64,000 bases of DNA. Source: Cryptomeria japonica (taxonomy: Eukaryota > Streptophyta > Pinopsida > Cupressales > Cupressaceae). The stretch lies in contig NC_081414.1 in assembly GCF_030272615.1 (NCBI RefSeq), forward strand, positions 664,514,438-664,578,437, in the 5' to 3' direction. The position numbers and the translations under genes were made by a program. Position 1 is the stretch's first letter, and every line of letters begins with the position of its first letter. The notes under the pieces were generated by a model. That model saw nothing but the letters and a program-made list of their open reading frames with translations. It had not been told where the DNA came from and did no database searches. Below are positions 11,427 through 21,699 of the stretch, piece after piece.

Positions 11427-12350
11427 CCTAAACAATTCCAATCTCTTCCTCCGCGAAGTGATCATCTTTTCAAATCTTATCAAAAGTGGAAAACAGATAT
11501 GATCCTATCTCTAAGTGAACCTAGAACACCTAAACTTGATATTCCTATCATTCTTGAGAAGGAAGTTCTTCCTTTAAAAGATAAAACTAATGTCTTTCCT
11601 CAAGAAGATTCCCAACCCATCCCTATGGATGTGACTATGTCTATGCCTAATAAACCTCCTAAAAGTAGACCTATCCCTCCTTGTCATGATGGACTTGGTC
11701 TCCTTCCTAAACTAAATATTCCTCCCTTATATGGAGCAGTTCCTCCTCCTTCCTCTTATGGAGAGAAGAGACCTTCCTCTTCTCCTATTATCCAGCCTAA
11801 GAGACCACAACCTAAACACCCAAGTGATAAGGATGAGAACATCCCTCCTCCTCAATCTCCTAATCTTCCTACTAAGACTAGACGAAATCGTTCTGCACGT
11901 GAACGCCGACGACAGCGTCGTCTTAGGGCTCAAGCAGCTGCTTCTCAAACTTTGCAATCCCCAAAAACACCTTCAACAAGCATTATTCCATTTTCTCCTT
12001 AGCCAGAAATTGAGCCTAAATCTCCTAAACATAAGATGCATGATGGTTTTGATCCTGTGCGAGTTAAAGATCCTATTTTTATAAATCTTGATGGTGATAT
12101 AGATGAAAATGTTATTCATGATGAAAATGCTACTTCTCTTGTTCATTCTAATAGTGAGTATGAACTTGTTGATATTGATAACCATTTATCTAATGAATTT
12201 TCTAAAGCACTTATCCTAGCTCCTAGACAAGAACACCGCGGCTTGGGATATGAACATAGCCCTTGTTTGGATCTAGTGATAGCTCCATCTGCTGTGTTGG
12301 ATGTTCTTCCTCTAGCATGTTCCCTGCCTTCCCGAAACATTGATCAGTAA
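11427..12350 (+). pseudogene. in-frame continuation of the D polyprotein (Pro-rich, Arg-rich tail)
   Basis: Same frame as the gag ORF, separated by TGA at 11424 and interrupted by TAG at 12000-12002. Open pieces are 11427-11999 and 12003-12350. The first is rich in Pro, Ser and Lys and carries an arginine-rich patch (RRNRSARERRRQRRLRAQ, encoded near 11880-11934), typical of RNA-binding or nuclear-targeting segments. The second is acidic (DGDIDENVIHDEN) and has no recognised domain. Removing the two stops gives one ~1,138-codon frame. The TAG lies between two prolines where Gln (CAG) is the likely ancestor. The TGA could be decay or a translational control point; I favour decay. No RT or integrase follows. 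Confidence 0.6.
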
Positions 12351-13110
12351 GATCGGGGGGTAGATGACGTGCTAGACTAGTTACATTTGCATAGCAGATT
12401 CTCTCCTCCTCTCTTGCGTTACTTCTTCTATATGTTACTCTCATTCTTCTATTTATTGTCGTTAGTGTTGTCTACTTGAGGATGATGCAAAGCATTGAGA
12501 TCTCTCGATCTCTCTCATGTTGACTCAAAAGACACATGTGTTCCCTTCTTCTAGGTGACCTTCCTTGATTGGGGAATGAAGAACAATTATGCATACATAC
12601 ATATGATATATATACATGAATTATCATACAACATACTGACCCCAAGGAAAGCAAAGTCACCTCGTGCTTTGTGTTTTGTGTCTATTATCCTTGGGTTTAT
12701 CTCACACTTGGGGGCTAAATCCTTGCGATAACGTGCTCCTTTCCTTTCTCATTCTTATATGTATCACTACGTTAAAACAATCACCCCCGGTGAGGCATGT
12801 GCGATCGCTTTAACGTAGGGGGGCATACATCCCGTTCATATCTTTTCAAGATACTTGAAAATTTCTTGACAAATTTAACCTTGCCTTGAAAATTTTTGAT
12901 ATCTTTCTTGCATGACTCATAGTGAGGGAACCTTACTACTGACAGTCATGGTTCTCCCTTGTGATCTTCCCTTTTACTTTGTCAATCGAAGTCGTAAGAT
13001 CCTTAGTCCACTGGGGGCTTGGTGTATCTTGCCTCCTTGACGTGGTGAAAGTCTTTCAATGTTGTTTCCTTGTACTTTACTGGAAGTATGAGCATACATA
13101 CTCTCGCTAA
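12351..13110 (+). other. element D 3' untranslated region
   Basis: No supported ORF. It contains a polypurine-like duplicate TTGGGGGCTAAAT near 12708-12720 that resembles the true tract at 13111, a long-range inverted repeat at 12767-12818, and pyrimidine-rich stretches. Confidence 0.6.
12767..12818 (+). other. inverted repeat in the D 3' UTR
   Basis: CTACGTTAAA (12767-12776) and TTTAACGTAG (12809-12818) are perfect 10-bp inverted copies. The 32-nt interior ends in the palindrome GCGATCGC (12801-12808). This would form a stem-loop in RNA or a cruciform in DNA. The role is unknown. Confidence 0.7.
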
Positions 13111-13123
13111 AGTGGGGGCTAAA
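13111..13123 (+). other. polypurine tract of element D
   Basis: AGTGGGGGCTAAA ends exactly at the TG of the right LTR, the position where plus-strand DNA synthesis is primed in LTR elements. It is a mixed rather than pure purine tract. Confidence 0.7.
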
Positions 13124-14340
13124 TGTAGCGTCCTAAAATTGCGACACTTGCAATTTCGACTGCATTTCGGTCTTCACAATGGCGACGCAACACGCAACCT
13201 GAATGGAGACCCCGAAACCTGATTACGACACTGAAAACTGCATTTTTCAAGCACCCTGGCCTGAACCTCCTTGCACCCTGCTGTCCTGGGAGGTGGGACC
13301 AGAGTGCGCAGCGCCCTGGTCCTCAGGACCATGGCGCCCAGCGCCCTGGTCCCTGGGTCCTATTTTGGGCCCGGTCTCTTTTGGACTTCGGGTCTTTATG
13401 TTTGCAAATTGGAAAATTATCTTTCCTGGTCGGCCCAAGGTCGGGAAAATCAGTCTATCAGCCCTAATTGACAAGTATATAAATGACATTTGCCTCTTTC
13501 ATTCGATATGATGGAAAAGGCATGGAAATTATACTCAAGCATTCAAGCATTCAAGCATTCCTTCAAGCAATTGATCATTTCAAGTCTCCATTCAAGGCTA
13601 AGTGTTGCATTCAAGACAAGGATTCAACCATTGAAGAGGAGATCACATACAACATACTACTACAACATACAACATACAACATCTAAACCTTCACACATAA
13701 GGATACAAACATTCTTAGAACAAGGAATTAGTACTTGTTTTACAGTCATTTACATTTACAACACTTGCTCATTTCTTGGTTAATTCCAAAACTGGGGTTT
13801 GACCTAAATGCAAACCCCTAATCCCTAACCCCCCAATCGTCTTTGCTTTTCTGTGTGTAGGTTGCAGGTACGCGGCTGAAATTGAAGATCTGGAATCCTT
13901 GTGCAGAGACGAACAGATCCCCCTTCGTTTCGTGGATTTTTCGGAGGACCGTGGCGCCATCGTCCCGACAACTTTTGCTCAAATTTGCAGGACAACGCCG
14001 TATCGACATTTTACTGCTAATTCCAGGTCCGTAGCTTCATACTATATCCCTAACTCAGTTTGTAAGAGAATCTTTGTCACTTTCTATGCATGCTTAGCTT
14101 AATTCTTCTATCAACATTCTTTACAAAAGAGGGTAGCCTTGCTGTCTTAACCCTTGAAACACATTTAGCATCCAATCTTGCATTGTGTGGGATTGGATCT
14201 TGTGGGTTTCAACCCCTCTTTTGAATGTAAAGTCTCTCCCCTAAGTGAAAACCATCAACCCTAGTGAATCTCCCTTCTCTCTCCTTGGAGTTGGAAGAGG
14301 GGAGAGCAACTGGGGTTTGATCGCGATTTTCCGCTTTACA
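13124..14340 (+). repeat. element D right LTR (1,217 bp)
   Basis: Begins TGTAGCGTCC and ends CCGCTTTACA. It matches the left LTR closely, with scattered substitutions. The hairpin pair is at 13296-13322 and 13326-13352 (arms GGACCATGGCGC and GCGCCCTGGTCC) and the TATA box is at 13475-13484. The third hairpin (left LTR 7362-7388) is shortened here to a 20-bp form with a GGCGCC centre at about 13946-13965. This suggests slippage or excision within the hairpin. Confidence 0.9.
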
Positions 14341-14345
14341 GATAG
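14341..14345. repeat. target-site duplication GATAG, right copy
   Basis: Exact match to 6534-6538. Removing D plus one GATAG copy rejoins the minus-strand RT frame around the codons for Arg-Ala-Ile. Confidence 0.9.
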
Positions 14346-15060
14346 CTCTGATCTTTTTTGGATCTACTTCAATTCCACGAGATGATATAATGCACCCAAG
14401 AAGTTTTCCAGAGGTTACTCCAAATGCACATTTCTTTGTATTTAATCTCAACTGATATCTTTCAAGCCTATCAAAGATCTTTCCCAAGATGTTCAAATGT
14501 TCTTTTCTTGTATGAGATTTTGCAAGTATATCATATACATAATCGTCCATAAATGTATGCATCATATCATGAAAAATTATTGTCATAGCTCTTTGATAAG
14601 TTGTTCCTGCATTCTTAAACCCAAATGGCATAACATTCCAGTAGTAAGTACCCCATGCATAGGTGAATGTTGTCTTTTCTTGATTTTTAGGGGCAATTCT
14701 TATTTGATTGTATCCTGAGAATCCATCCATTAATGAAAACATCTCATGTCCTTCTGATAAGTCCACAATTATATCAATGTTGGGTAGTGGGAAATCATCT
14801 TTAGGACATGCCTTGGTGAAATCTTTGAAATCGGTGTAGACTCTTATGCTTTTATCTGGCTTTGACACTGGCACAATTCTTGAAACTCATTCTAGAAAGG
14901 CAACAAGTCTTATGAAACCCACATCTAATAGTTTCTTTAGCTCAACTTTTACAAGGAGAGAAATGTGTGGATGCATCTTAGCTTTTTTTTAACTGGTTTT
15001 TCTCTTAGATCCACATTAAGATGATGCATGATAAGATTTGGATTAAATCTTGGCATGTAT
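14341..15060 (-). pseudogene. reverse transcriptase fragment of element G
   Basis: Minus-strand RT of an Ogre/Tat-type Ty3-gypsy element. It is recognisable from about 14990 (KVELKKLLDVGF) through RIVPVSKPDKSIRVYTDF, CPKDDFPLPNIDI, MDGFSGYNQIRIAP and MPFGFKNAGTTYQ to EVDPKKIRAI at 14345, where element D interrupts it. The catalytic box is damaged: FMDDYVYDILAKS is seen where YVDD followed by a hydrophobic residue is expected, so the first catalytic Asp of that pair is Tyr. A stop splits the N-terminus near 14885. Only about three codons (Met-Glu-Met) continue on the far side of D (6525-6533). The open frame running on into D at 14209-14340 is a chimera with LTR sequence, not real protein. Confidence 0.8.
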
Positions 15061-16740
15061 GCATAGGACCAAGCAAAATTTATGTTTCTTTGTATGAAAA
15101 ATTCTATATATTCTTTCCTCTCTTTATCTGATAATGATGCAGAAAAATGAAGTATCTTGGGATCCTTTGGTGTGCTAATGTTTATTGCTTCTGTTGGTTC
15201 TATTAGAATAGAAGATCTCTACTAAAAATATGCAGGGAGGATGCCAAAATTTCCATCTTTTGGTGCCTCAAAGAGGTTTTCATCTTCAGATACATCCTTT
15301 ATTTTTCATCTTGACTGATCTAGTGTTGCCATGAAATGGTTTTCAGCACTAGGTTTTTTTCCTTGTTTTATTTCAATTTTGCGACTGGAAAGTTTGGCAT
15401 TCTCTTGACTGCAAGAAATGTTACTTGATTACGTGATGGAAGATATCTTAGGCATTATGGATTCAACAACATTAAGATATACAACTAAGTCATGGTCATT
15501 GGAAAAGACATCCAATTCAGGGTTTTCTAGGTTATCCCAATCAATTAGTTCTAGATGAAGAAGGGGAAAGTCATAGTCATCGTCAGTGTTAGGTGCATCA
15601 AGGTTCATGACATAATAGTTATAATTTGGCATAGAGTAGGCAATGTCATAGATAGAACGTTCTTGAGGATAGTCTCTCCCAGTTGTTCTCCAATCAGATC
15701 TAACAAAAACAGTATTGGTATTTTGTAGTTCACACTCAAGTGACTCTTCATTTGATGTTTGTCCCTTAAATGAATGGATTATATCAAAACACACATATTT
15801 AATACTACAAGTTCATTCTTGATTAATGTCAATCAATTCATTTGTATTTTGAAGTTGACATACTCGTGCACATGATATAGAGGATTATTTTGATAGCTTC
15901 TATCTTCTCTCGAACTCAGCTTCTTCTAGACTAATAGTCAATCCTACTTGACTATCTCTTAGTTCTTCTATGGTTCTTCCATACCTCGGTACATCTTGCT
16001 CCTCATTTGATACAAATATGATATGTCCTAATGTTTGATCCATATTTGTTTGTGTTTCTTGTGGCGTTACTTCTTGGTATTTTTCATCCTCTTTCTTTCA
16101 TTGTCTTATATATGCCTCTTTTATCTGGATTCTGAGTTCTTCTTGTCTTCTTTCTAACTCTATCTTTTTTTTTGTAAAAGACATGTCTTCATTGGTGATA
16201 GCCACTTTCTCTTCATTCTTTTCTTCACTTGATACACTAGATGATACATCTAGACCCCATTCATAGTCATTTGAATATATATCTGAACCATTGTCTAGAA
16301 TTACACCAGTGTACCATACAAGAATATTGTATGGTGCAAATTGTTCTCTGATTTCTGCCATCTCTACTTTGACTACTTCTGGAATATCTTGTTTATATTT
16401 AGCATTTGCTCATATTCCTTGAACTTGTTTACAAGATTCTTCTTCTCTTTTAATTGCAAGTTCTTCCTGTTGTTTCTCATATTCTTCCTATTTTTTCTTA
16501 TTGGCTACTATTTCTGCTTCTTGATGTAGCTTTTCTTGCCAGTGTTCTTCTTTAGGGACTGATTTCTTTCTCCACTTTGGCTGTTGATAATTATGTTACT
16601 TTTGATTTGGTTTTGAATATCCAAGTCTTGATTTATCTTCTTTATATTGTGAGTGAGGACAAATAGGTTCTGAAATACCTTGATATTGCTTACCAATTGG
16701 TCCTTTTCCTTCATATCCCATTTTTGCATGATCTTATAAC
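15061..16740 (-). pseudogene. element G protease-RT linker with G-patch
   Basis: Broken frame between protease and RT. Reading on the minus strand from 16740, a G-patch is clear: KMGYEGKGPIG followed by EPI and LGY (about 16735-16625). It sits one frame away from the protease because of a length change in an A-run (CAAAAATGGG, near 16720-16728). A Glu/Gln/Lys-rich helical stretch (about 16580-16100) and an acidic segment (NLDAPNTDDDYDFPLLHLELIDW region, near 15500-15620, interrupted) follow, and the piece 15429-15794 is in the same frame as the G-patch. G-patches bind RNA or helicases and are known next to retroviral-type proteases. Several stops and shifts make this non-functional. The 15061-15428 part has only fragments. 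Confidence 0.6.
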
Positions 16741-17533
16741 CATTGCCATATTGCTCTATAGGAATATTGATTTCTACAGTTGTTGCTATAGTTTCATTTT
16801 CATCTTTGTATAACCAACAAATAATTTCCTTGTCTTCAGTTTCTTCTTCAAGTGTTCCAACTCTAACAAATGCTCCATTAAACATTTCTTTTAATTTTTT
16901 TGAGATCCGAGGTTGGATATTTGTAGGCTTTCCATATGATTTAGGTGAAAGTGGAAAATTATGCAAAGAATATTTTCCCATTCCTTCATCATTTAATTTG
17001 ATCTTTTTCTTGAAAGTTTCTCATAACTTTTCTTGAATTTCTTTGGTAGGATATATTGATTCTCTGTTATGTGGAACTCTTGTATCTTGTGTTGGCTTCA
17101 GATTATTGTAATATTGGCGAGAGTTTATAATTATAGTGACCTCTTGTCCCTCATGAGGAAACTTTACACATTGGTGATATGTAGAAGGATCTTCTTGCAT
17201 GTTGTGAATCCATGACCTTCCCAGAAGAATGTTATAAGAGAGATTCAAATCTAAAACCTGACATAATGTATTTCTTTCCACAGGTCCTATTTTGATTGGT
17301 AACACCACAATTCCTTTAGAAGAACACTCCTCTTCATCATAAGCCTTAATGGTTATTTTCTTCTTTCGATCTACTGCATTTTTTGAATATCCCAAAGCCT
17401 TTATTAAACTTAATGCACAAATGTTTAAGCCAGCTCCACCATCTATGAGTACGCGTTTGACACGAGTTTTTATTAATGGTGACTTCAACATGTAAGGGAG
17501 CATTGTGAAGATGTTGCAAGGATGCGTTATCAT
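16741..17533 (-). pseudogene. aspartic protease domain of element G
   Basis: Retropepsin-like protease that would process the element polyprotein. The active-site loop is RVLIDGGAGLNICALSLIKA (about 17450-17395), and NILLGRSWIHNMQ (about 17240-17200) is the conserved second half, followed by CVKFPHEGQEVTI. The frame is open 17533-17021, ends at a TGA, and continues in frame to about 16730, where the frame shifts into the G-patch. The catalytic motif reads Asp-Gly-Gly, usual for this lineage. Upstream (17534-17915) is interrupted by stops. Confidence 0.75.
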
Positions 17534-17915
17534 TTTAAAAAAATGATAAGCAATGAGGGGCTATAAGGTGTCCGACCATATTTTGGAATTGATCTACATC
17601 CAAGTCTTTTGAAACTGTTATTTTCGTTAGAGATTTTTCCAAAATTTCCTTATGCATAGGTGAAACTTTGAGAAGCTATAGAATTGATATTTGAGAAGGT
17701 ATTCTTTGCAGTTGTTCCACTAAGTTATATTATCATGAAGCAGAGGTTGATTCATTTGTTATTCCTGAAAATGTGACCTTTGCTTTGCTTCTTGTAATAA
17801 CATTGATTGGTTCTAAAGGTGTGTTATTTTTAATGATGGTGACATTTACCACATCATCATATGTATAAGTGTAGTTCACTTTGGATTTGCCTTTGTCATC
17901 TTTTAATTTAGATTG
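17534..17915 (-). pseudogene. gag-protease junction of element G, degenerate
   Basis: Interrupted minus-strand coding remnant that joins gag and protease. Short stretches read VITRSKAKVTF and HLIAPHCLSFF between several stops. No separate gene is supported. Confidence 0.45.
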
Positions 17916-19500
17916 TTAACCTTTTTCATAATTTGGAAGTGGAGTTTTGAAGGCTAGGTTTGATTCATTTATCTTATGACTATCCACTATGATAGTTCCA
18001 TTATCGATTAAATCTTGGATAGGGTGTTTCAATCTTTGACAATCATTAGTTTGGTGTCCTTTATTTTGATGGTAATTGCAAAAATGATTTTCATTCCACC
18101 AATTTGGTTTGACTTGTGGTTCATAACTTCTTATTTCTGGTAAAATAATCAGTTTGTTTGCAAGAAGAGTTTTCAAAGTTGATTCCAAGGGTTCTCTGGT
18201 GTTTGTGAATTTCCTGCGAGGATTGGAGAAGAAAGACTTGGATTTATTATTTTCTTGATTGTTATTGCTTGGGAATTGACTCGATAGATTAAATATTGGT
18301 TGTTGTTTCAAAGCATTACTTTCGTCATTTCCTCCATTGATGACATTCCTATTCTTTGACCAGAACTTGGGCTTGTCATTATTGTTGTTGTTGTAAGAAT
18401 TATTGTAAAGTTTTATCTCTCCTTTCTTTACCATTGCATCTTCTATTTTTAGACCATTCTCAATCATCTTGGAAAAAGGAGGACATTGCATTTTTAGACG
18501 ATAACTCATTTCACTGATAAGATTATCAATGAATATGTCCATCTTTTCTAGATCAGGTACATCTCTTGGATACCTATTAAACATTCGTTTCCATCGCTGC
18601 AAGAAAATCATGAAAGATTCACCATTCTTTTATTTAACATTGCATAAATCCAACATTGTTATCTCATTCCTTACATTATAGGAGTATTGTGAAATAAATC
18701 TATTCATGAGTTCTTCAAAAGATTTGATTCTAGATGGTAATCTAGAGAACCATTCCATTGATTGTCCATTTAAACTTCTAGGGAATAGACGCATCAGGTA
18801 AGTTTCGTCATGTGCAAATTCCATACTCATAGTACAAAACTCCCTAATGTGATCTTGAGGATCAAATTTCCCATCATATTTATCATATTTAGGGATCTCG
18901 CAATGCTATGGAAATGGTATCATATTCAAACTTTTATCAAAAGGATATGGGCAGATATCTTCTATATACTTCTTGGAGCTTATTCCATTCTGCATATCTT
19001 GTATTTGTTGTTGTAGAGTTTGCATTTTCCGAGTGAGATTTAAGAACAGATTATCCATATAGTTTCTCCTTGTCTCTTCATCAGTTCTTCTATCACTACG
19101 CTCTCTTCTTGTGTCATCATGTTCTTTTCTTGTTTCTTCATGGATTTCTTTGTTTATGTCTTTGTTATTTGGATCATCCATGTTTTGAGTATTACTTGTC
19201 TCCACATCTTGTTTCAAGCCTTCTATGTTAAAGCCCCGTGGCAATTTAGCTCCTGATTTTGCCAACATCAAAAGATATTTTTCTTTTTGCTTTGCTAATA
19301 ATTTTTTCATTAGTTTATAAAATTTGAAATGTTGCTCAAGGTCTCTAATGGTGTTATTGACCACTTCTTCATCAACAACCATATACCCAACAGTTTAGAA
19401 CATTGAATTATCTTCTTCTTCGATTTGTTTTTGTTGTTTTCTGAGTTGTTTGTATTGAGCTCTAGTCCAAACTGGAATGTGATTGGTTTGAAATTTTTGA
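17916..19500 (-). pseudogene. gag: Gag of element G
   Basis: Minus-strand Tat/Ogre-type Gag in three open pieces in one frame (19382-18906, 18830-18630, 18611-17916) separated by stops near 18904 and 18630. An extension upstream of the first piece includes RAQYKQLRKQQKQIEEEDN. The N-terminus has a KFYKLMKKLLAKQKEK helix and an acidic/basic linker. The gag domain contains FPRSLNGQSMEWFSRLP and FISQYSYN. A His-type zinc knuckle, CNYHQNKGHQTNDC (CX2HX4HX4C), lies near 18045-18090, and then comes PIQDLIDNGTI. An Asn-rich tract precedes the knuckle. The order gag, PR, G-patch, RT on the minus strand fits one element. Confidence 0.75.
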
Positions 19501-20431
19501 AGTTTTTGACCTTAAAAACAACTCAATAGGTGATTATTGGTTTAGGAAGGTATGATTTGGTGATTTTACCACTGTTGTTTGTTCATTGTGATAAAGCATC
19601 TCTTTGTTGAAAAGCATGTCCTTGCAAAATTTCTCTGTCAAATTATGTCCCGCAACCATGTAAATAGTGACAAAAATAGTGTAGGAATGTCCTATGTTTT
19701 AATAAGATCTTGCGATTGATATACAAGAATCTCATCCTTTTCTGAGTAGCTTTATAATTGGGCTTTCTTTTCTTAAGGAGATACTTAAAAGTCATATAAG
19801 CATATGATGGTTTACAAGTTTTCTTGATTCCAATGTGAGCACAATTCTGATTTTGATATAACCTAGGTTCAAAATGGGAAAGATATATCCAAGATAATGA
19901 ACACAAGGTGGATTGATCAAGTTTCATGATAGAGAATTTGATATATCCTGATAAGAAACTAATAATGATGTTGATTTTTGCACTTAAGATGTTTGAATCA
20001 ATAGCTTGTTGAATGTTTTATGCTTATGGAAACCTTTTTGGAAATAGCCTATTGGATTGGTGACTCATTTATCAAACTAGTTTGAAAATGTGTGATAGTT
20101 TAAAGACAATTCTACTCAAGAAGTGTTTTGATACTGACTTTGAAATTTTAGTTTGATATTCTTTGTCTCAGATGTGAGAAAGCATTTGTGCTAAATTTTT
20201 GGTGAAAAGTGCTAACTTATGGGACAAATGCGCTATTTTGTTGCTTGAAAGTGTTGCTTTGGATATGTTTCAAGGATTCTTTTCAATTTCTCCAGCAAGT
20301 TCTTGGATTTTTGCTCATTTTTAGATGATGACTTTCTTCAATTTTTGACCATTTTGAGAATGTTATAGACATAGAAGACACAATGTTTGAAAAATAAAAT
20401 GCACAAGCTAGTACAAATCTTATGGCAGGAT
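19501..20431 (-). other. element G leader or LTR segment, non-coding
   Basis: AT-rich DNA upstream of G gag, up to the insertion point of element A. I do not find a clean primer-binding site, so the LTR/leader border is not resolved. The small frame at 19643-19927 has no support as a gene. The same host DNA resumes at 27758-27853 and probably at 34953. Confidence 0.4.
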
Positions 20432-20436
20432 GAGAC
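20432..20436. repeat. target-site duplication GAGAC, left copy of A
   Basis: GAGAC directly precedes the left LTR of A and recurs at 27753-27757 directly after its right LTR. Confidence 0.88.
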
Positions 20437-21469
20437 TGATGGACTTGTAAAGCACTAAGAGAGGGGGGTGAATCAGTGACACCAAAAATAGTACTACTTT
20501 AAACACTGATCGGTAGATAAACCTAACAAGTTTGTTAAACAATATGCATGAAATCAAAAATGGTATAACAACATCCACAATAAGTAAAACATCCACCATA
20601 ACACAAGTGTTTATACGTGGAAAACACAAATAGGTAGAAAACCACGGTGAGATGGGACTCACAAGTTAACTATCTGCAGTAATAGATAACTGACCGGTTA
20701 GCAAATCTTGTTAAATATCCCAAAGCTTAGTTAAAAGCTATACCCTGTAAAAGGTAGTACCCTGTAAGGAGTAATCTCAGTGGAGGATTTCTAAATCCAA
20801 ACTAATGGATCACCCAGTTAGAGGATTTGAATAATGAACCTTGTTAGATAGATTAGAAAACAACAGGTGATATGATCTAGTACTAGCACAACTTTCTTGT
20901 ATAGATCCTCTTTACCAACATACTCTGCGACTTAACACTTCTGCCTTCATATATATCACATCACTTTCTCTCATACAAAATAATTCATTGTGATGTCAAT
21001 ATATAGACATTTAAGATTTCATGTCGACCTCTAGAAATCATAACACAATTACCTAGGTGTGGTGTATTTGGTCAAGTGATCATAACCCATCACAAAAATA
21101 CCGCCAAATCTTGTTGATAAGGATAACTCATCACAACTTGTGATAACTCATCACATAATCAATGAATATCTATTTGGAACAATCAGTACCAGTTGGAGTT
21201 AAATATATAAAATGTTATCCTTGATGCTCCTATGATAATATTTGTTGGATCTTCATGTTGCTGTCGAGTTATGTATATCCACTGGTTGTCTCCATACATG
21301 TATATACCGGTTATCACCAAGTACTGGTTAGAAATAAACCTCTAATATACTGGTTGTAGTATAAACAACTTTGAAGTTACACCGGTAGACAATATGAATA
21401 TATGTATGTGTATGTGTTTCATCAATGACAACATATGATGAATTCATTACAATCATCATCAAGCGAACA
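20437..21469 (-). repeat. element A 3' LTR (1,033 bp)
   Basis: On the plus strand it runs TGATGGACTTG...AAGCGAACA. It is similar along its length to 26670-27752, with indels (for example the other copy holds an extra segment near 26907-26935). It has the GAGAGGGGGG tract near its plus-strand start, as in all four LTRs of this family. Confidence 0.85.
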
Positions 21470-21481
21470 ATCTCCCCCTTT
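21470..21481 (-). other. polypurine tract of element A
   Basis: Minus strand AAAGGGGGAGAT ends at the 3' LTR. Elements B and C carry the same 12 bases at 28973-28984 and 56230-56241. Confidence 0.85.
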
Positions 21482-21699
21482 AGCATTGATGACAACACTT
21501 AGAAAATTTTATAGTAATACCGCTAAGTGTGCTTACAAAAAAAATACACATACCCCCCCTTACTACATACATCATACAAAATTTTCAAAAACATACATAC
21601 ATATTTATACTCACCCTTTGACAACAATGCCAAATTGAAAAGAAGAATATATATATAGAAAAGTTTGTATCAAAATGTTTTACATATACAAAAACTTGA

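Larger units (their letters stand above)
6539..14340 (+). mobile_element. element D: complete, polymerase-less Tat-like LTR retrotransposon
   Basis: A 7.8-kb element with two ~1.22-kb LTRs, a PBS-like site, a leader of about 1.15 kb, one long gag-protease frame (8934-12350, two in-frame stops), a purine tract and a perfect 5-bp TSD. No reverse transcriptase, RNase H or integrase is present in any frame. It must therefore have been mobilised in trans, or lost pol before spreading. The gag has the CX2HX4HX4C knuckle and gag domain seen in Tat/Ogre-type Ty3-gypsy elements, and a second copy (H) of the same gag type lies at 46618-57521. D interrupts the RT gene of element G. The two LTRs are very similar, so this is among the younger insertions here. 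Confidence 0.88.
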
